Assembly: GCA_030848705.1 (NCBI GenBank)
Contig: CM061238.1
Location: forward strand, 62,473,133 to 62,537,132
DNA from: Heracleum sosnowskyi
Taxonomy: Eukaryota > Streptophyta > Magnoliopsida > Apiales > Apiaceae
Reading direction: 5' to 3'
Length of the DNA: 64,000 bases
Part shown: positions 10,903 to 23,501 of the stretch, piece by piece
Numbering within the stretch: the stretch's first letter is position 1
Layout of the letters: each line of letters starts with the position of its first letter
The notes under the pieces: generated by a model
The model's database searches: none
Told to the model about the DNA's origin: nothing
Seen by the model: the letters and a program-made list of their open reading frames with translations, nothing else
Position numbers and translations under genes: made by a program

Positions 10903-13086
10903 GTATAGCTCCCTTTAGAGGTAAACGTAATCGGGCGTCCCCTGGTATGTGCTCCGATTCAGGCACAGACAGCTTCAAATGAAGTTTTCTACAATTCTAT
11001 AAACCCATAGGGTCAAACTACGAGAAAATATCCACAAAATGGCCTGCTTCAATTTTTCCCCATTTTCCTTGTATAGCTCCCTTTATAGGTAAACGTAATC
11101 GGGCGTCCCCTGGTATCTGCTCCGATTCAGGCACGGACAGCTCCAAATGAAGTTTTCTGCAATTCTATAAACCCATAGGGTCAAAGTACGAGAAAATATC
11201 CACAAAATGGCCCGCTTCAATTTTTCCCCATTTTCCTTGTATAGCTCCCTTTAGAGGTAAACGTAATCGGGCGTCCCCTGGTATCTGCTCTGATTCAGGC
11301 ACGGACATCTCCAAATGAAGTTTTCTGTAATTCTATAAACCCATAGGGTCAAAGTACGAGAAAATATCCACAAAATGGCCCGCTTCAATTTTCCCCCATT
11401 TTCCTTGTATAGCTCCCTTTAGAGGTAAACGTAATCGGGCGTCCCCTGGTATCTGTTCCGATTCAGGCACGGACAGCTCCAAATGAAGTTTTCTGTAATT
11501 CTATAAACCCATAGGGTCAAACTACGAGAAAATATCCACAAAATGGCCCGCTTCAATTTTCCCCCATTTTCCTTGTATAGCTCCCTTTAGAGGTAAACGT
11601 AATCGGGCGTCCCCTGGTATCTGCTCCGATTCAGGCACGGACGGCTCCAAATGAAGTTTTCTGTAATTCTATAAACCCATAGGGTCGAACTACGAGAAAA
11701 TATCCACACAATGGCCCGCTTCAATTTTTCCCCATTTTCCTTGTATAGCTCCCTTTAGAGGTAAACGTAATCGGGCGTCCCCTGGTATCTGCTCCGATTC
11801 AGGCATGGACAGCTCCAAATGAAGTTTTCTGTAATTCTATAAACAAATAGGGTCGAACTACGAGAAAATATCCACAAAATGGCCCGCTTCAATTTTTCCC
11901 CATTTTCCTTGTATAGCTCCCTTTAGAGGTAAACGTAATCGGGCGTCCCCTGGTATCTGCTCCGATTCAGGCACGGACAGCTCCAAATTAAGTTTTCTGT
12001 AATTCTATAAACAAATAGGGTCAAACTACGAGAAAATATCCACAAAATGGCCCGCTTCAATTTTTCCCCATTTTCCTTGTATAGCTTCCTTTATAGGTAA
12101 ACGTAATCGGGCGTCCACTGGTATCTGCTCCGATTCAGGCACGGACAGCTCCAAATGAAGTTTTCTGTAATTCTATAAACCCATAGGGTCGAACTACGAG
12201 AAAATATCCACACAATGGCCCGCTTCAATTTTTCCCCATTTTCCTTGTATAGCTCCCTTTAGAGGTAAACGTAATCGGGCGTCCCCTGGTATCTGCTCCG
12301 ATTCAGGCACGGACAGCTCCAAATGAAGTTTTCTGTAATTCTATAAACAAATAGGGTCGAACTACGAGAAAATATCCACAAAATGGCCCGCTTCAATTTT
12401 TCCCCATTTTCCTTGTATAGCTCCCTTTAGAGGTAAACGTAATCGGGCGTCCCCTGGTATCTGTTCCGATTCAGGCACGGACAGCTCCAAATTAAGTTTT
12501 CTGTAATTCTATAAACAAATAGGGTCAAACTACGAGAAAATATCCACAAAATGGCCCGCTTCAATTTTTCCCCATTTTCCTTGTATAGCTCCCTTTATAG
12601 GTAAACGTAATCGGGCGTCCACTGGTATCTGCTCCGATTCAGGCACGGACAGCTCCAAATGAAGTTTTCTGTAATTCTATAAACCCATAGGGTCAAACTA
12701 CGAGAAAATATACACAAAATGGCCGGCTTCAATTTCCCCCCATTTTCCTTGTATAGCTCCCTTTAGAGGTAAACGTAATCGGGCGTCCCCTGGTATCTGC
12801 TCCGATTCAGGCACGGACAGCTCCAAATGAAGTTTTCTGTAATTCTATAAACCCATAGGGTCAAACTACGAGAAAATATCCACAAAATGGCCCGCTTCAA
12901 TTTTCCCCCATTTTCCTTGTATAGCTCCCTTTAGAGGTAAACGTAATCGGGCGACCCCTGGTATCTGCTCCGATTCAGGCACGGACAGCTCCAAATGAAG
13001 TTTTCTGTATTTCTATAAACCCATAGGGTCAAACTACGAGAAAATATCCACAAAATGGCCCGCTTCAATTTTTCCCCATTTTCCTT
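10903..13086 (+). repeat. 13-monomer segment A* to J
   Basis: The order is A* B C C D E F G/D E F G/H I J. Rare marks run through it: GGCCTGC (about 11041), CAAAGT in a C monomer (about 11352), CTGTTCCG (about 11454), GGCATGGAC (about 11803), AGCTTCC (about 12083) and AAATTAAG with GTCCACTGG. The monomer at 12079 starts as G and ends as D (a113g, a135c). The one at 12583 starts as G and ends as H. Most of the segment recurs 9911 bp downstream. Confidence 0.88.
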
Positions 13087-15438
13087 GTATAGCTCCCTTT
13101 AGAGGTAAACGTAATCGGGCGTCCCCTGGTATGTGCTCCGATTCAGGCACAGACAGCTTCAAATGAAGTTTTCTACAATTCTATAAACCCATAGGGTCAA
13201 ACTACGAGAAAATATCCACAAAATGGCCCGCTTCAATTTTTCCCCATTTTCCTTGTATAGCTCCCTTTATAGGTAAACGTAATCGGGCGTCCCCTGGTAT
13301 CTGCTCCGATTCAGGCACGGACAGCTCCAAATGAAGTTTTCTGCAATTCTATAAACCCATAGGGTCAAAGTACGAGAAAATATCCACAAAATGGCCCGCT
13401 TCAATTTTTCCCCATTTTCCTTGTATAGCTCCCTTTAGAGGTAAACGTAATCGGGCGTCCCCTGGTATCTGCTCTGATTCAGGCACGGACATCTCCAAAT
13501 GAAGTTTTCTGTAATTCTATAAACCCATAGGGTCAAACTACGAGAAAATATCCACAAAATGGCCCGCTTCAATTTTCCCCCATTTTCCTTGTATAGCTCC
13601 CTTTAGAGGTAAACGTAATCGGGCGTCCCCTGGTATCTGCTCCGATTCAGGCACGGACGGCTCCAAATGAAGTTTTCTGTAATTCTATAAACCCATAGGG
13701 TCGAACTACGAGAAAATATCCACACAATGGCCCGCTTCAATTTTTCCCCATTTTCCTTGTATAGCTCCCTTTAGAGGTAAACGTAATCGGGCGTCCCCTG
13801 GTATCTGCTCCGATTCAGGCACGGACAGCTCCAAATGAAGTTTTCTGTAATTCTATAAACCCATAGGGTCAAACTACGAGAAAATATCCACAAAATGGCC
13901 CACTTCAATTTTTCCCCATTTTCCTTGTATAGCTCCCTTTAGAGGTAAACGTAATCGGGCGTCCCCTGATATCTGCTCCGATTCAGGCACGGACAGCTCC
14001 AAATGAAGTTTTCTGTCATTCTATAAACAAATAGGGTCGAACTACGAGAAAATATCCACAAAATGGCCCGCTTCAATTTTTCCCCATTTTCCTTGTATAG
14101 CTCCCTTTAGAGGTAAACGTAATCGGGCGTCCCCTGGTATCTGCTCCGATTCAGGCACGGACAGCTCCAAATGAAGTTTTCTGTAATTCTATAAACAAAT
14201 AGGGTCAAACTACGAGAAAATATCCACAAAATGGCCCGCTTCAATTTTTCCCCATTTTCCTTGTATAGCTCCCTTTATAGGTAAACGTAATCGGGCGTCC
14301 CCTGGTATCTGCTCCGATTCAGGCACGGACAGCTCCAAATGAAGTTTTCTGTAATTCTATAAACCCATAGGGTCAAACTACGAGAAAATATCCACAAAAT
14401 GGACCGCTTCAATTTTCCCCCATTTTCCTTGTAGAGCTCCCTTTAGAGGTAAACGTAATCGGGCGTCCCCTGGTATCTGCTCCGATTCAGGCACGGACAG
14501 CTCCAAATGAAGTTTTCTGTAATTCTATAAACAAATAGGGTCAAACTACGAGAAAATATCCACAAAATGGCCCGCTTCAATTTTTCCCCATTTTCCTTGT
14601 ATAGCTCCCTTTATAGGTAAACGTAATTGGGCGTCCCCTGGTATCTGCTCCGATTCAGGCACGGACAGCTCCAAATGAAGTTTTCTGTAATTCTATAAAC
14701 CCATAGGGTCAAACTACGAGAAAATATCCACAAAATGGACCGCTTCAATTTTCCCCCATTTTCCTTGTATAGCTCCCTTTACAGGTAAACGTAATCGGGC
14801 GTCCCCTGGTATCTGCTCCGATTCAGGCACGGACAGCTCCAAATGAAGTTTTCTGCAATTCTATAAACCCATAGGGTCAAAGTACGAGAAAATATCCACA
14901 AAATGGCCCGCTTCAATTTTCCCCCAATTTCCTTGTATAGCTCCCTTTAGAGGTAAACGTAATCGGGCGTCCCCTGGTATCTGCTCCGATTCAGGCACGG
15001 ACGGCTCCAAATGAAGTTTTCTGTAATTCTATAAACCCATAGGGTCGAACTACGAGAAAATATCCACACAATGGCCCGCTTCAATTTTTCCCCATTTTCC
15101 TTGTATAGCTCCCTTTAGAGGTAAACGTAATCGGGCGTCCCCTGGTATCTGCTCCGATTCAGGCACGGACAGCTCCAAATGAAGTTTTCTGTAATTCTAT
15201 AAACCCATAGGGTCAAACTACGAGAAAATATCCACAAAATGGCCCGCTTCAATTTTCCCCCATTTTCCTTGTATAGCTCCCTTTAGAGGTAAACGTAATC
15301 GGGCGACCCCTGGTATCTGCTCCGATTCAGGCACGGACAGCTCCAAATGAAGTTTTCTGTAATTCTATAAACCCATAGGGTCAAACTACGAGAAAATATC
15401 CACAAAATGGCCCGCTTCAATTTTTCCCCATTTTCCTT
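13087..15438 (+). repeat. 14-monomer segment with an H/F hybrid
   Basis: The order is A* B C D K E F G H/F G B'' D I J. Monomer 14431 begins with the H start GTAGAG and ends with the F mark (cc103-104aa). Its first ten monomers match 23502-25181 in order and marks, offset 10415 bp (62 monomers less 1 bp). B'' at 14767 sits here without the rest of its usual block and is followed by D, which suggests a block truncated by recombination. Confidence 0.87.
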
Positions 15439-16950
15439 GTATAGCTCCCTTTATAGGTAAACGTAATCGGGCGTCCCCTGGTATGTGCTCCGATTCAGGC
15501 ACAGACAGCTCCAAATGAAGTTTTCTACAATTCTATAAACCCATAGGGTCAAACTACGAGAAAATATCCACAAAATGGCCCGCCTCAATTTTTCCCCATT
15601 TTCCTTGTATAGCTCCCTTTAGAGGTAAACGTAATCGGGCGTCCCCTGGTATCTGCTCTGATTCAGGCACGGACATCTCCAAATGAAGTTTTCTGTAATT
15701 CTATAAACCCATAGGGTCAAACTACGAGAAAATATCCACAAAATGGCCCGCTTCAATTTTCCCCCATTTTCCTTGTATAGCTCCCTTTAGAGGTAAACGT
15801 AATCGGGCGTCCCCTGGTATCTGCTCCGATTCAGGCACGGACGGCTCCAAATGAAGTTTTCTGTAATTCTATAAACCCATAGGGTCGAACTACGAGAAAA
15901 TATCCACACAATGGCCCGCTTCAATTTTTCCCCATTTTCCTTGTATAGCTCCCTTTAGAGGTAAACGTAATCGGGCGTCCCCTGGTATCTGCTCCGATTC
16001 AGGCACGGACGGCTCCAAATGAAGTTTTCTGTAATTCTATAAACCCATAGGGTCAAACTACGAGAAAATATCCACACAATGGCCCGCTTCAATTTTTCCC
16101 CATTTTCCTTGTATAGCTCCCTTTAGAGGTAAACGTAATCGGGCGTCCCCTGATATCTGCTCCGATTCAGGCACGGACAGCTCCAAATGAAGTTTTCTGT
16201 CATTCTATAAACAAATAGGGTCGAACTACGAGAAAATATCCACAAAATGGCCCGCTTCAATTTTTCCCCATTTTCCTTGTATAGCTCCCTTTAGAGGTAA
16301 ACGTAATCGGGCGTCCCCTGATATCTGCTCCGATTCAGGCACGGACAGCTCCAAATGAAGTTTTCTGTAATTCTATAAACAAATAGGGTCGAACTACGAG
16401 AAAATATCCACAAAATGGCCCGCTTCAATTTTTCCCCATTTTCCTTGTATAGCTCCCTTTAGAGGTAAACGTAATCGGGAGTCCCCTGGTATCTGCTCCG
16501 ATTCAGGCACGGACAGCTCCAAATGAAATTTTCTGTAATTCTATAAACAAATAGGGTCAAACTACGAGAAAATATCCACAAAATGGCCCGCTTCAATTTT
16601 TCCCCATTTTCCTTGTATAGCTCCCTTTATAGGTAAACGTAATCGGGCGTCCCCTGGTATCTGCTCCGATTCAGGCACGGACAGCTCCAAATGAAGTTTT
16701 CTGTAATTCTATAAACCCATAGGGTCAAACTACGAGAAAATATCCACAAAATGGACCGCTTCAATTTTCCCCCATTTTCCTTGTAGAGCTCCCTTTAGAG
16801 GTAAACGTAATCGGGCGTCCCCTGGTATCTGCTCCGATTCAGGCACGGACAGCTCCAAATGAAGTTTTCTGTAATTCTATAAACCCATAGGGTCAAACTA
16901 CGAGAAAATATACACAAAATGACCGACTTCAATTTCCCCCCATTTTCCTT
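15439..16950 (+). repeat. Nine-monomer segment with hybrid A*/B and D/I
   Basis: The order is A*/B C D D/I E E F G H. The first monomer has both the B mark TTTATAGG and the A* marks (GTATGTGC, TACAATT), so it fuses the left end of one with the body of the other. 15943 has the D marks a69g and a135c but keeps a113. The F at 16447 carries GGGAGTCC, shared with 8551. The H at 16783 carries GACCGAC. Confidence 0.85.
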
Positions 16951-18965
16951 GTATAGCTCCCTTTAGAGGTAAACGTAATCGGGCGTCCCCTGGTATCTGC
17001 TCCGATTCAGGCACGGACAGCTCCAAATGAAGTTTTCTGTAATTCTATAAACCCATAGGGTCAAACTACGAGAAAAATATCCACAAAATGGCCCGCTTCA
17101 ATTTTCCCCCATTTTCCTTGTATAGCTCCCTTTACAGGTAAACGTAATCGGGCGTCCCCTGGTATCTGCTCCGATTCAGGCACGGACAGCTCCAAATGAA
17201 GTTTTCTGCAATTCTATAAACCCATAGGGTCAAAGTACGAGAAAATATCCACAAAATGGCCCGCTTCAATTTTCCCCCATTTTCCTTGTATAGCTCCCTT
17301 TAGAGGTAAACGTAATCGGGCGTCCCCTGGTATCTGCTCCGATTCAGGCACGGACATCTCCAAATGAAATTTCTGTAATTCTATAAACCCATAGGGTCAA
17401 ACTACGAGAAAATATCCACAAAATGGCCCGCTTCAATTTTCCCCCATTTTCCTTGTATAGCTCCCTTTAGAGGTAAACGTAATCGGGCGTCCCCAGGTAT
17501 CTGCTCCGATTCAGGCACGGACGGCTCGAAATGAAGTTTTCTGTAATTCTATAAACCCATAGGGTCGAACTACGAGAAAATATCCACACAATGGCCCGCT
17601 TCAATTTTTCCCCATTTTCCTTGTATAGCTCCCTTTAGAGGTAAACGTAATCGGGCGTCCCCTGGTATCTGCTCCGATTCAGGCACGGACAGCTCCAAAT
17701 GAAGTTTTCTGTAATTCTATAAACCCATAGGGTGAAACTACGAGAAAATATCCACAAAATGGCCCACTTCAATTTTTCCCCATTTTCCTTGTATAGCTCC
17801 CTTTAGAGGTAAACGTAATCGGGCGTCCCCTGATATCTGCTCCGATTCAAGCACGGACAGCTCCAAATGAAGTTTTCTGTAATTCTATAAACCCATAGGG
17901 TCAAACTACGAGAAAAATATCCACAAAATGGCCCGCTTCAATTTTCCCCCATTTTCCTTGTATAGCTCCCTTTACAGGTAAACGTAATCGGGCGTCCCCT
18001 GGTATCTGCTCCGATTCAGGCACGGACAGCTCCAAATGAAGTTTTCTGCAATTCTATAAACCCATAGGGTCAAAGTACGAGAAAATATCCACAAAATGGC
18101 CCGCTTCAATTTTCCCCCATTTTCCTTGTATAGCTCCCTTTAGAGGTAAACGTAATCGGGCGTCCCCTGGTATCTGCTCCGATTCAGGCACGGACATCTC
18201 CAAATGAAATTTCTGTAATTCTATAAACCCATAGGGTCAAACTACGAGAAAATATCCACAAAATGGCCCGCTTCAATTTTCCCCCATTTTCCTTGTATAG
18301 CTCCCTTTAGAGGTAAACGTAATCGGGCGTCCCCAGGTATCTGCTCCGATTCAGGCACGGACGGCTCGAAATGAAGTTTTCTGTAATTCTATAAACCCAT
18401 AGGGTCGAACTACGAGAAAATATCCACACAATGGCCCGCTTCAATTTTTCCCCATTTTCCTTGTATAGCTCCCTTTAGAGGTAAACGTAATCGGGCGTCC
18501 CCTGGTATCTGCTCCGATTCAGGCACGGACAGCTCCAAATGAAGTTTTCTGTAATTCTATAAACCCATAGGGTGAAACTACGAGAAAATATCCACAAAAT
18601 GGCCCACTTCAATTTTTCCCCATTTTCCTTGTATAGCTCCCTTTAGAGGTAAACGTAATCGGGCGTCCCCTGATATCTGCTCCGATTCAGGCACGGACAG
18701 CTCCAAATGAAGTTTTCTGTAATTCTATAAACCCATAGGGTCAAACTACGAGAAAATATCCACAAAATGGACCGCTTCAATTTTCCCCCATTTTCCTTGT
18801 AGAGCTCCCTTTAGAGGTAAACGTAATCGGGCGTCCCCTGGTATCTGCTCCGATTCAGGCACGGACAGCTCCAAATGAAGTTTTCTGTAATTCTATAAAC
18901 CCATAGGGTCAAACTACGAGAAAATATACACAAAATGACCGGCTTCAATTTCCCCCATTTTCCTT
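16951..18965 (+). repeat. 2015-bp twelve-monomer unit with 840-bp block pair 2
   Basis: The order is I+1, then B'' C- D' K E/I+1 (17120-17959, 840 bp), then B'' C- D' K E/G (17960-18798, 839 bp), then H (18799-18965, 167 bp). The next copy begins at 18966, so 2015 bp is 12 monomers less one base. The E at 18631 changes into G (GGACCGC) and is followed by an H with GTAGAG and ATGACCGGC, one C short in its pyrimidine tract. The section 16951-18630 matches 9055-10734 at an offset of 7896 bp. Confidence 0.9.
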
Positions 18966-20813
18966 GTATAGCTCCCTTTAGAGGTAAACGTAATCGGGCG
19001 TCCCCTGGTATCTGCTCCGATTCAGGCACGGACAGCTCCAAATGAAGTTTTCTGTAATTCTATAAACCCATAGGGTCAAACTACGAGAAAAATATCCACA
19101 AAATGGCCCGCTTCAATTTTCCCCCATTTTCCTTGTATAGCTCCCTTTACAGGTAAACGTAATCGGGCGTCCCCTGGTATCTGCTCCGATTCAGGCACGA
19201 ACAGCTCCAAATGAAGTTTTCTGCAATTCTATAAACCCATAGGGTCAAAGTACGAGAAAATATCCACAAAATGGCCCGCTTCAATTTTCCCCCATTTTCC
19301 TTGTATAGCTCCCTTTAGAGGTAAACGTAATCGGGCGTCCCCTGGTATCTGCTCCGATTCAGGCACGGACATCTCCAAATGAAATTTCTGTAATTCTATA
19401 AACCCATAGGGTCAAACTACGAGAAAATATCCACAAAATGGCCCGCTTCAATTTTCCCCCATTTTCCTTGTATAGCTCCCTTTAGAGGTAAACGTAATCG
19501 GGCGTCCCCAGGTATCTGCTCCGATTCAGGCACGGACGGCTCGAAATGAAGTTTTCTGTAATTCTATAAACCCATAGGGTCGAACTACGAGAAAATATCC
19601 ACACAATGGCCCGCTTCAATTTTTCCCCATTTTCCTTGTATAGCTCCCTTTAGAGGTAAACGTAATCGGGCGTCCCCTGGTATCTGCTCCGATTCAGGCA
19701 CGGACAGCTCCAAATGAAGTTTTCTGTAATTCTATAAACCCATAGGGTGAAACTACGAGAAAATATCCACAAAATGGCCCACTTCAATTTTTCCCCATTT
19801 TCCTTGTATAGCTCCCTTTAGAGGTAAACGTAATCGGGCGTCCCCTGATATCTGCTCCGATTCAGGCACGGACAGCTCCAAATGAAGTTTTCTGTAATTC
19901 TATAAACCCATAGGGTCAAACTACGAGAAAAATATCCACAAAATGGCCCGCTTCAATTTTCCCCCATTTTCCTTGTATAGCTCCCTTTACAGGTAAACGT
20001 AATCGGGCGTCCCCTGGTATCTGCTCCGATTCAGGCACGGACAGCTCCAAATGAAGTTTTCTGCAATTCTATAAACCCATAGGGTCAAAGTACGAGAAAA
20101 TATCCACAAAATGGCCCGCTTCAATTTTCCCCCATTTTCCTTGTATAGCTCCCTTTAGAGGTAAACGTAATCGGGCGTCCCCTGGTATCTGCTCCGATTC
20201 AGGCACGGACATCTCCAAATGAAATTTCTGTAATTCTATAAACCCATAGGGTCAAACTACGAGAAAATATCCACAAAATGGCCCGCTTCAATTTTCCCCC
20301 ATTTTCCTTGTATAGCTCTCTTTAGAGGTAAACGTAATCGGGCGTCCCCAGGTATCTGCTCCGATTCAGGCACGGACGGCTCGAAATGAAGTTTTCTGTA
20401 ATTCTATAAACCCATAGGGTCGAACTACGAGAAAATATCCACACAATGGCCCGCTTCAATTTTTCCCCATTTTCCTTGTATAGCTCCCTTTAGAGGTAAA
20501 CGTAATCGGGCGTCCCCTGGTATCTGCTCCGATTCAGGCACGGACAGCTCCAAATGAAGTTTTCTGTAATTCTATAAACCCATAGGGTGAAACTACGAGA
20601 AAATATCCACAAAATGGCCCACTTCAATTTTTCCCCATTTTCCTTGTATAGCTCCCTTTAGAGGTAAACGTAATCGGGCGTCCCCTGATATCTGCTCCGA
20701 TTCAGGCACGGACAGCTCCAAATGAAGTTTTCTGTAATTCTATAAACCCATAGGGTCAAACTACGAGAAAATATCCACAAAATGACCCGCTTCAATTTTT
20801 CCCCATTTTCCTT
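18966..20813 (+). repeat. Second copy of the twelve-monomer unit, block pair 3
   Basis: The order is I+1, B'' C- D' K E/I+1 (19135-19974, 840 bp), B'' C- D' K E (19975-20813, 839 bp). It matches 16951-18798 at 2015 bp and 9055-10902 at 9911 bp. Its final E carries ATGACCCGC, as does the E ending at 10902, and is followed by A* in both cases. So this copy is joined to the segment that continues 10903-13086. Private changes include CACGAACAG at about 19200 and AGCTCTCTT at about 20316. Confidence 0.9.
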
Positions 20814-23501
20814 GTATAGCTCCCTTTAGAGGTAAACGTAATCGGGCGTCCCCTGGTATGTGCTCCGATTCAGGCACAGACAGCTTCAAATGAAGTTTTC
20901 TACAATTCTATAAACCCATAGGGTCAAACTACGAGAAAATATCCACAAAATGGCCTGCTTCAATTTTTCCCCATTTTCCTTGTATAGCTCCCTTTATAGG
21001 TAAACGTAATCGGGCGTCCCCTGGTATCTGCTCCGATTCAGGCACGGACAGCTCCAAATGAAGTTTTCTGCAATTCTATAAACCCATAGGGTCAAAGTAC
21101 GAGAAAATATCCACAAAATGGCCCGCTTCAATTTTTCCCCATTTTCCTTGTATAGCTCCCTTTAGAGGTAAACGTAATCGGGCGTCCCCTGGTATCTGCT
21201 CTGATTCAGGCACGGACATCTCCAAATGAAGTTTTCTGTAATTCTATAAACCCATAGGGTCAAAGTACGAGAAAATATCCACAAAATGGCCCGCTTCAAT
21301 TTTCCCCCATTTTCCTTGTATAGCTCCCTTTAGAGGTAAACGTAATCGGGCGTCCCCTAGTATCTGTTCCGATTCAGGCACGGACAGCTCCAAATGAAGT
21401 TTTCTGTAATTCTATAAACCCATAGGGTCAAACTACGAGAAAATATCCACAAAATGGCCCGCTTCAATTTTCCCCCATTTTCCTTGTATAGCTCCCTTTA
21501 GAGGTAAACGTAATCGGGCGTCCCCTGGTATCTGCTCCGATTCAGGCACGGACGGCTCCAAATGAAGTTTTCTGTAATTCTATAAACCCATAGGGTCGAA
21601 CTACGAGAAAATATCCACACAATGGCCCGCTTCAATTTTTCCCCATTTTCCTTGTATAGCTCCCTTTAGAGGTAAACGTAATCGGGCGTCCCCTGGTATC
21701 TGCTCCGATTCAGGCATGGACAGCTCCAAATGAAGTTTTCTGTAATTCTATAAACAAATAGGGTCGAACTACGAGAAAATATCCACAAAATGGCCCGCTT
21801 CAATTTTTCCCCATTTTCCTTGTATAGCTCCCTTTAGAGGTAAACGTAATCGGGCGTCCCCTGGTATCTGCTCCGATTCAGGCACGGACAGCTCCAAATT
21901 AAGTTTTCTGTAATTCTATAAACAAATAGGGTCAAACTACGAGAAAATATCCACAAAATGGCCCGCTTCAATTTTTCCCCATTTTCCTTGTATAGCTTCC
22001 TTTATAGGTAAACGTAATCGGGCGTCCACTGGTATCTGCTCCGATTCAGGCACGGACAGCTCCAAATGAAGTTTTCTGTAATTCTATAAACCCATAGGGT
22101 CGAACTACGAGAAAATATCCACACAATGGCCCGCTTCAATTTTTCCCCATTTTCCTTGTATAGCTCCCTTTAGAGGTAAACGTAATCGGGCGTCCCCTGG
22201 TATCTGCTCCGATTCAGGCACGGACAGCTCCAAATGAAGTTTTCTGTAATTCTATAAACAAATAGGGTCGAACTACGAGAAAATATCCACAAAATGGCCC
22301 GCTTCAATTTTTCCCCATTTTCCTTGTATAGCTCCCTTTAGAGGTAAACGTAATCGGGCGTCCCCTGGTATCTGCTCCGATTCAGGCACGGACAGCTCCA
22401 AATTAAGTTTTCTGTAATTCTATAAACAAATAGGGTCAAACTACGAGAAAATATCCACAAAATGGCCCGCTTCAATTTTTCCCCATTTTCCTTGTATAGC
22501 TCCCTTTATAGGTAAACGTAATCGGGCGTCCACTGGTATCTGCTCCGATTCAGGCACGGACAGCTCCAAATGAAGTTTTCTGTAATTCTATAAACCCATA
22601 GGGTCAAACTACGAGAAAATATCCACAAAATGGACCGCTTCAATTTTCCCCCATTTTCCTTGTAGAGCTCCCTTTAGAGGTAAACGTAATCGGGCGTCCC
22701 CTGGTATCTGCTCCGATTCAGGCACGGACAGCTCCAAATGAAGTTTTCTGTAATTCTATAAACCCATAGGGTCAAACTACGAGAAAATATACACAAAATG
22801 GCCGGCTTCAATTTCCCCCCATTTTCCTTGTATAGCTCCCTTTAGAGGTAAACGTAATCGGGCGTCCCCTGGTATCTGCTCCGATTCAGGCACGGACAGC
22901 TCCAAATGAAGTTTTCTGTAATTCTATAAACCCATAGGGTCAAACTACGAGAAAATATCCACAAAATGGCCCGCTTCAATTTTCCCCCATTTTCCTTGTA
23001 TAGCTCCCTTTAGAGGTAAACGTAATCGGGCGTCCCCTGATATCTGCTCCGATTCAGGCACGGACAGCTCCAAATGAAGTTTTCTGTCATTCTATAAACA
23101 AATAGGGTCGAACTACGAGAAAATATCCACAAAATGGCCCGCTTCAATTTTTCCCCATTTTCCTTGTATAGCTCCCTTTAGAGGTAAACGTAATCGGGCG
23201 TCCCCTGGTATCTGCTCCGATTCAGGCACGGACAGCTCCAAATGAAGTTTTCTGTAATTCTATAAACAAATAGGGTCAAACTACGAGAAAATATCCACAA
23301 AATGGTCCGCTTCAATTTTCCCCCATTTTCCTTGTATAGCTCCCTTTAGAGGTAAACGTAATCGGGCGACCCCTGGTATCTGCTCCGATTCAGGCACGGA
23401 CAGCTCCAAATGAAGTTTTCTGTAATTCTATAAACCCATAGGGTCAAACTACGAGAAAATATCCACAAAATGGCCCGCTTCAATTTTTCCCCATTTTCCT
23501 T
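20814..23501 (+). repeat. 16-monomer segment, long-range copy of 10903-12700
   Basis: The order is A* B C C D E F G/D E F G H I E F/G J. It repeats the rare marks of 10903-12700 one for one at an offset of 9911 bp: GGCCTGC, CAAAGT in C, CTGTTCC, CATGGAC, AGCTTCC, AAATTAAG and GTCCACTGG. The copies part near 12702/22613. Here G (22494) and H (22662) are separate monomers, whereas the first copy has one G/H fusion. CCTAGTATC at about 21356 is private. Confidence 0.9.

Noticed and set aside
18811..19041. Minus-strand open reading frame of 76 codons
   Set aside because: It is produced by a 1-bp loss in the pyrimidine tract of the H monomer at 18799, which joins two frames. It starts at TTG and the frame is not conserved in other copies.
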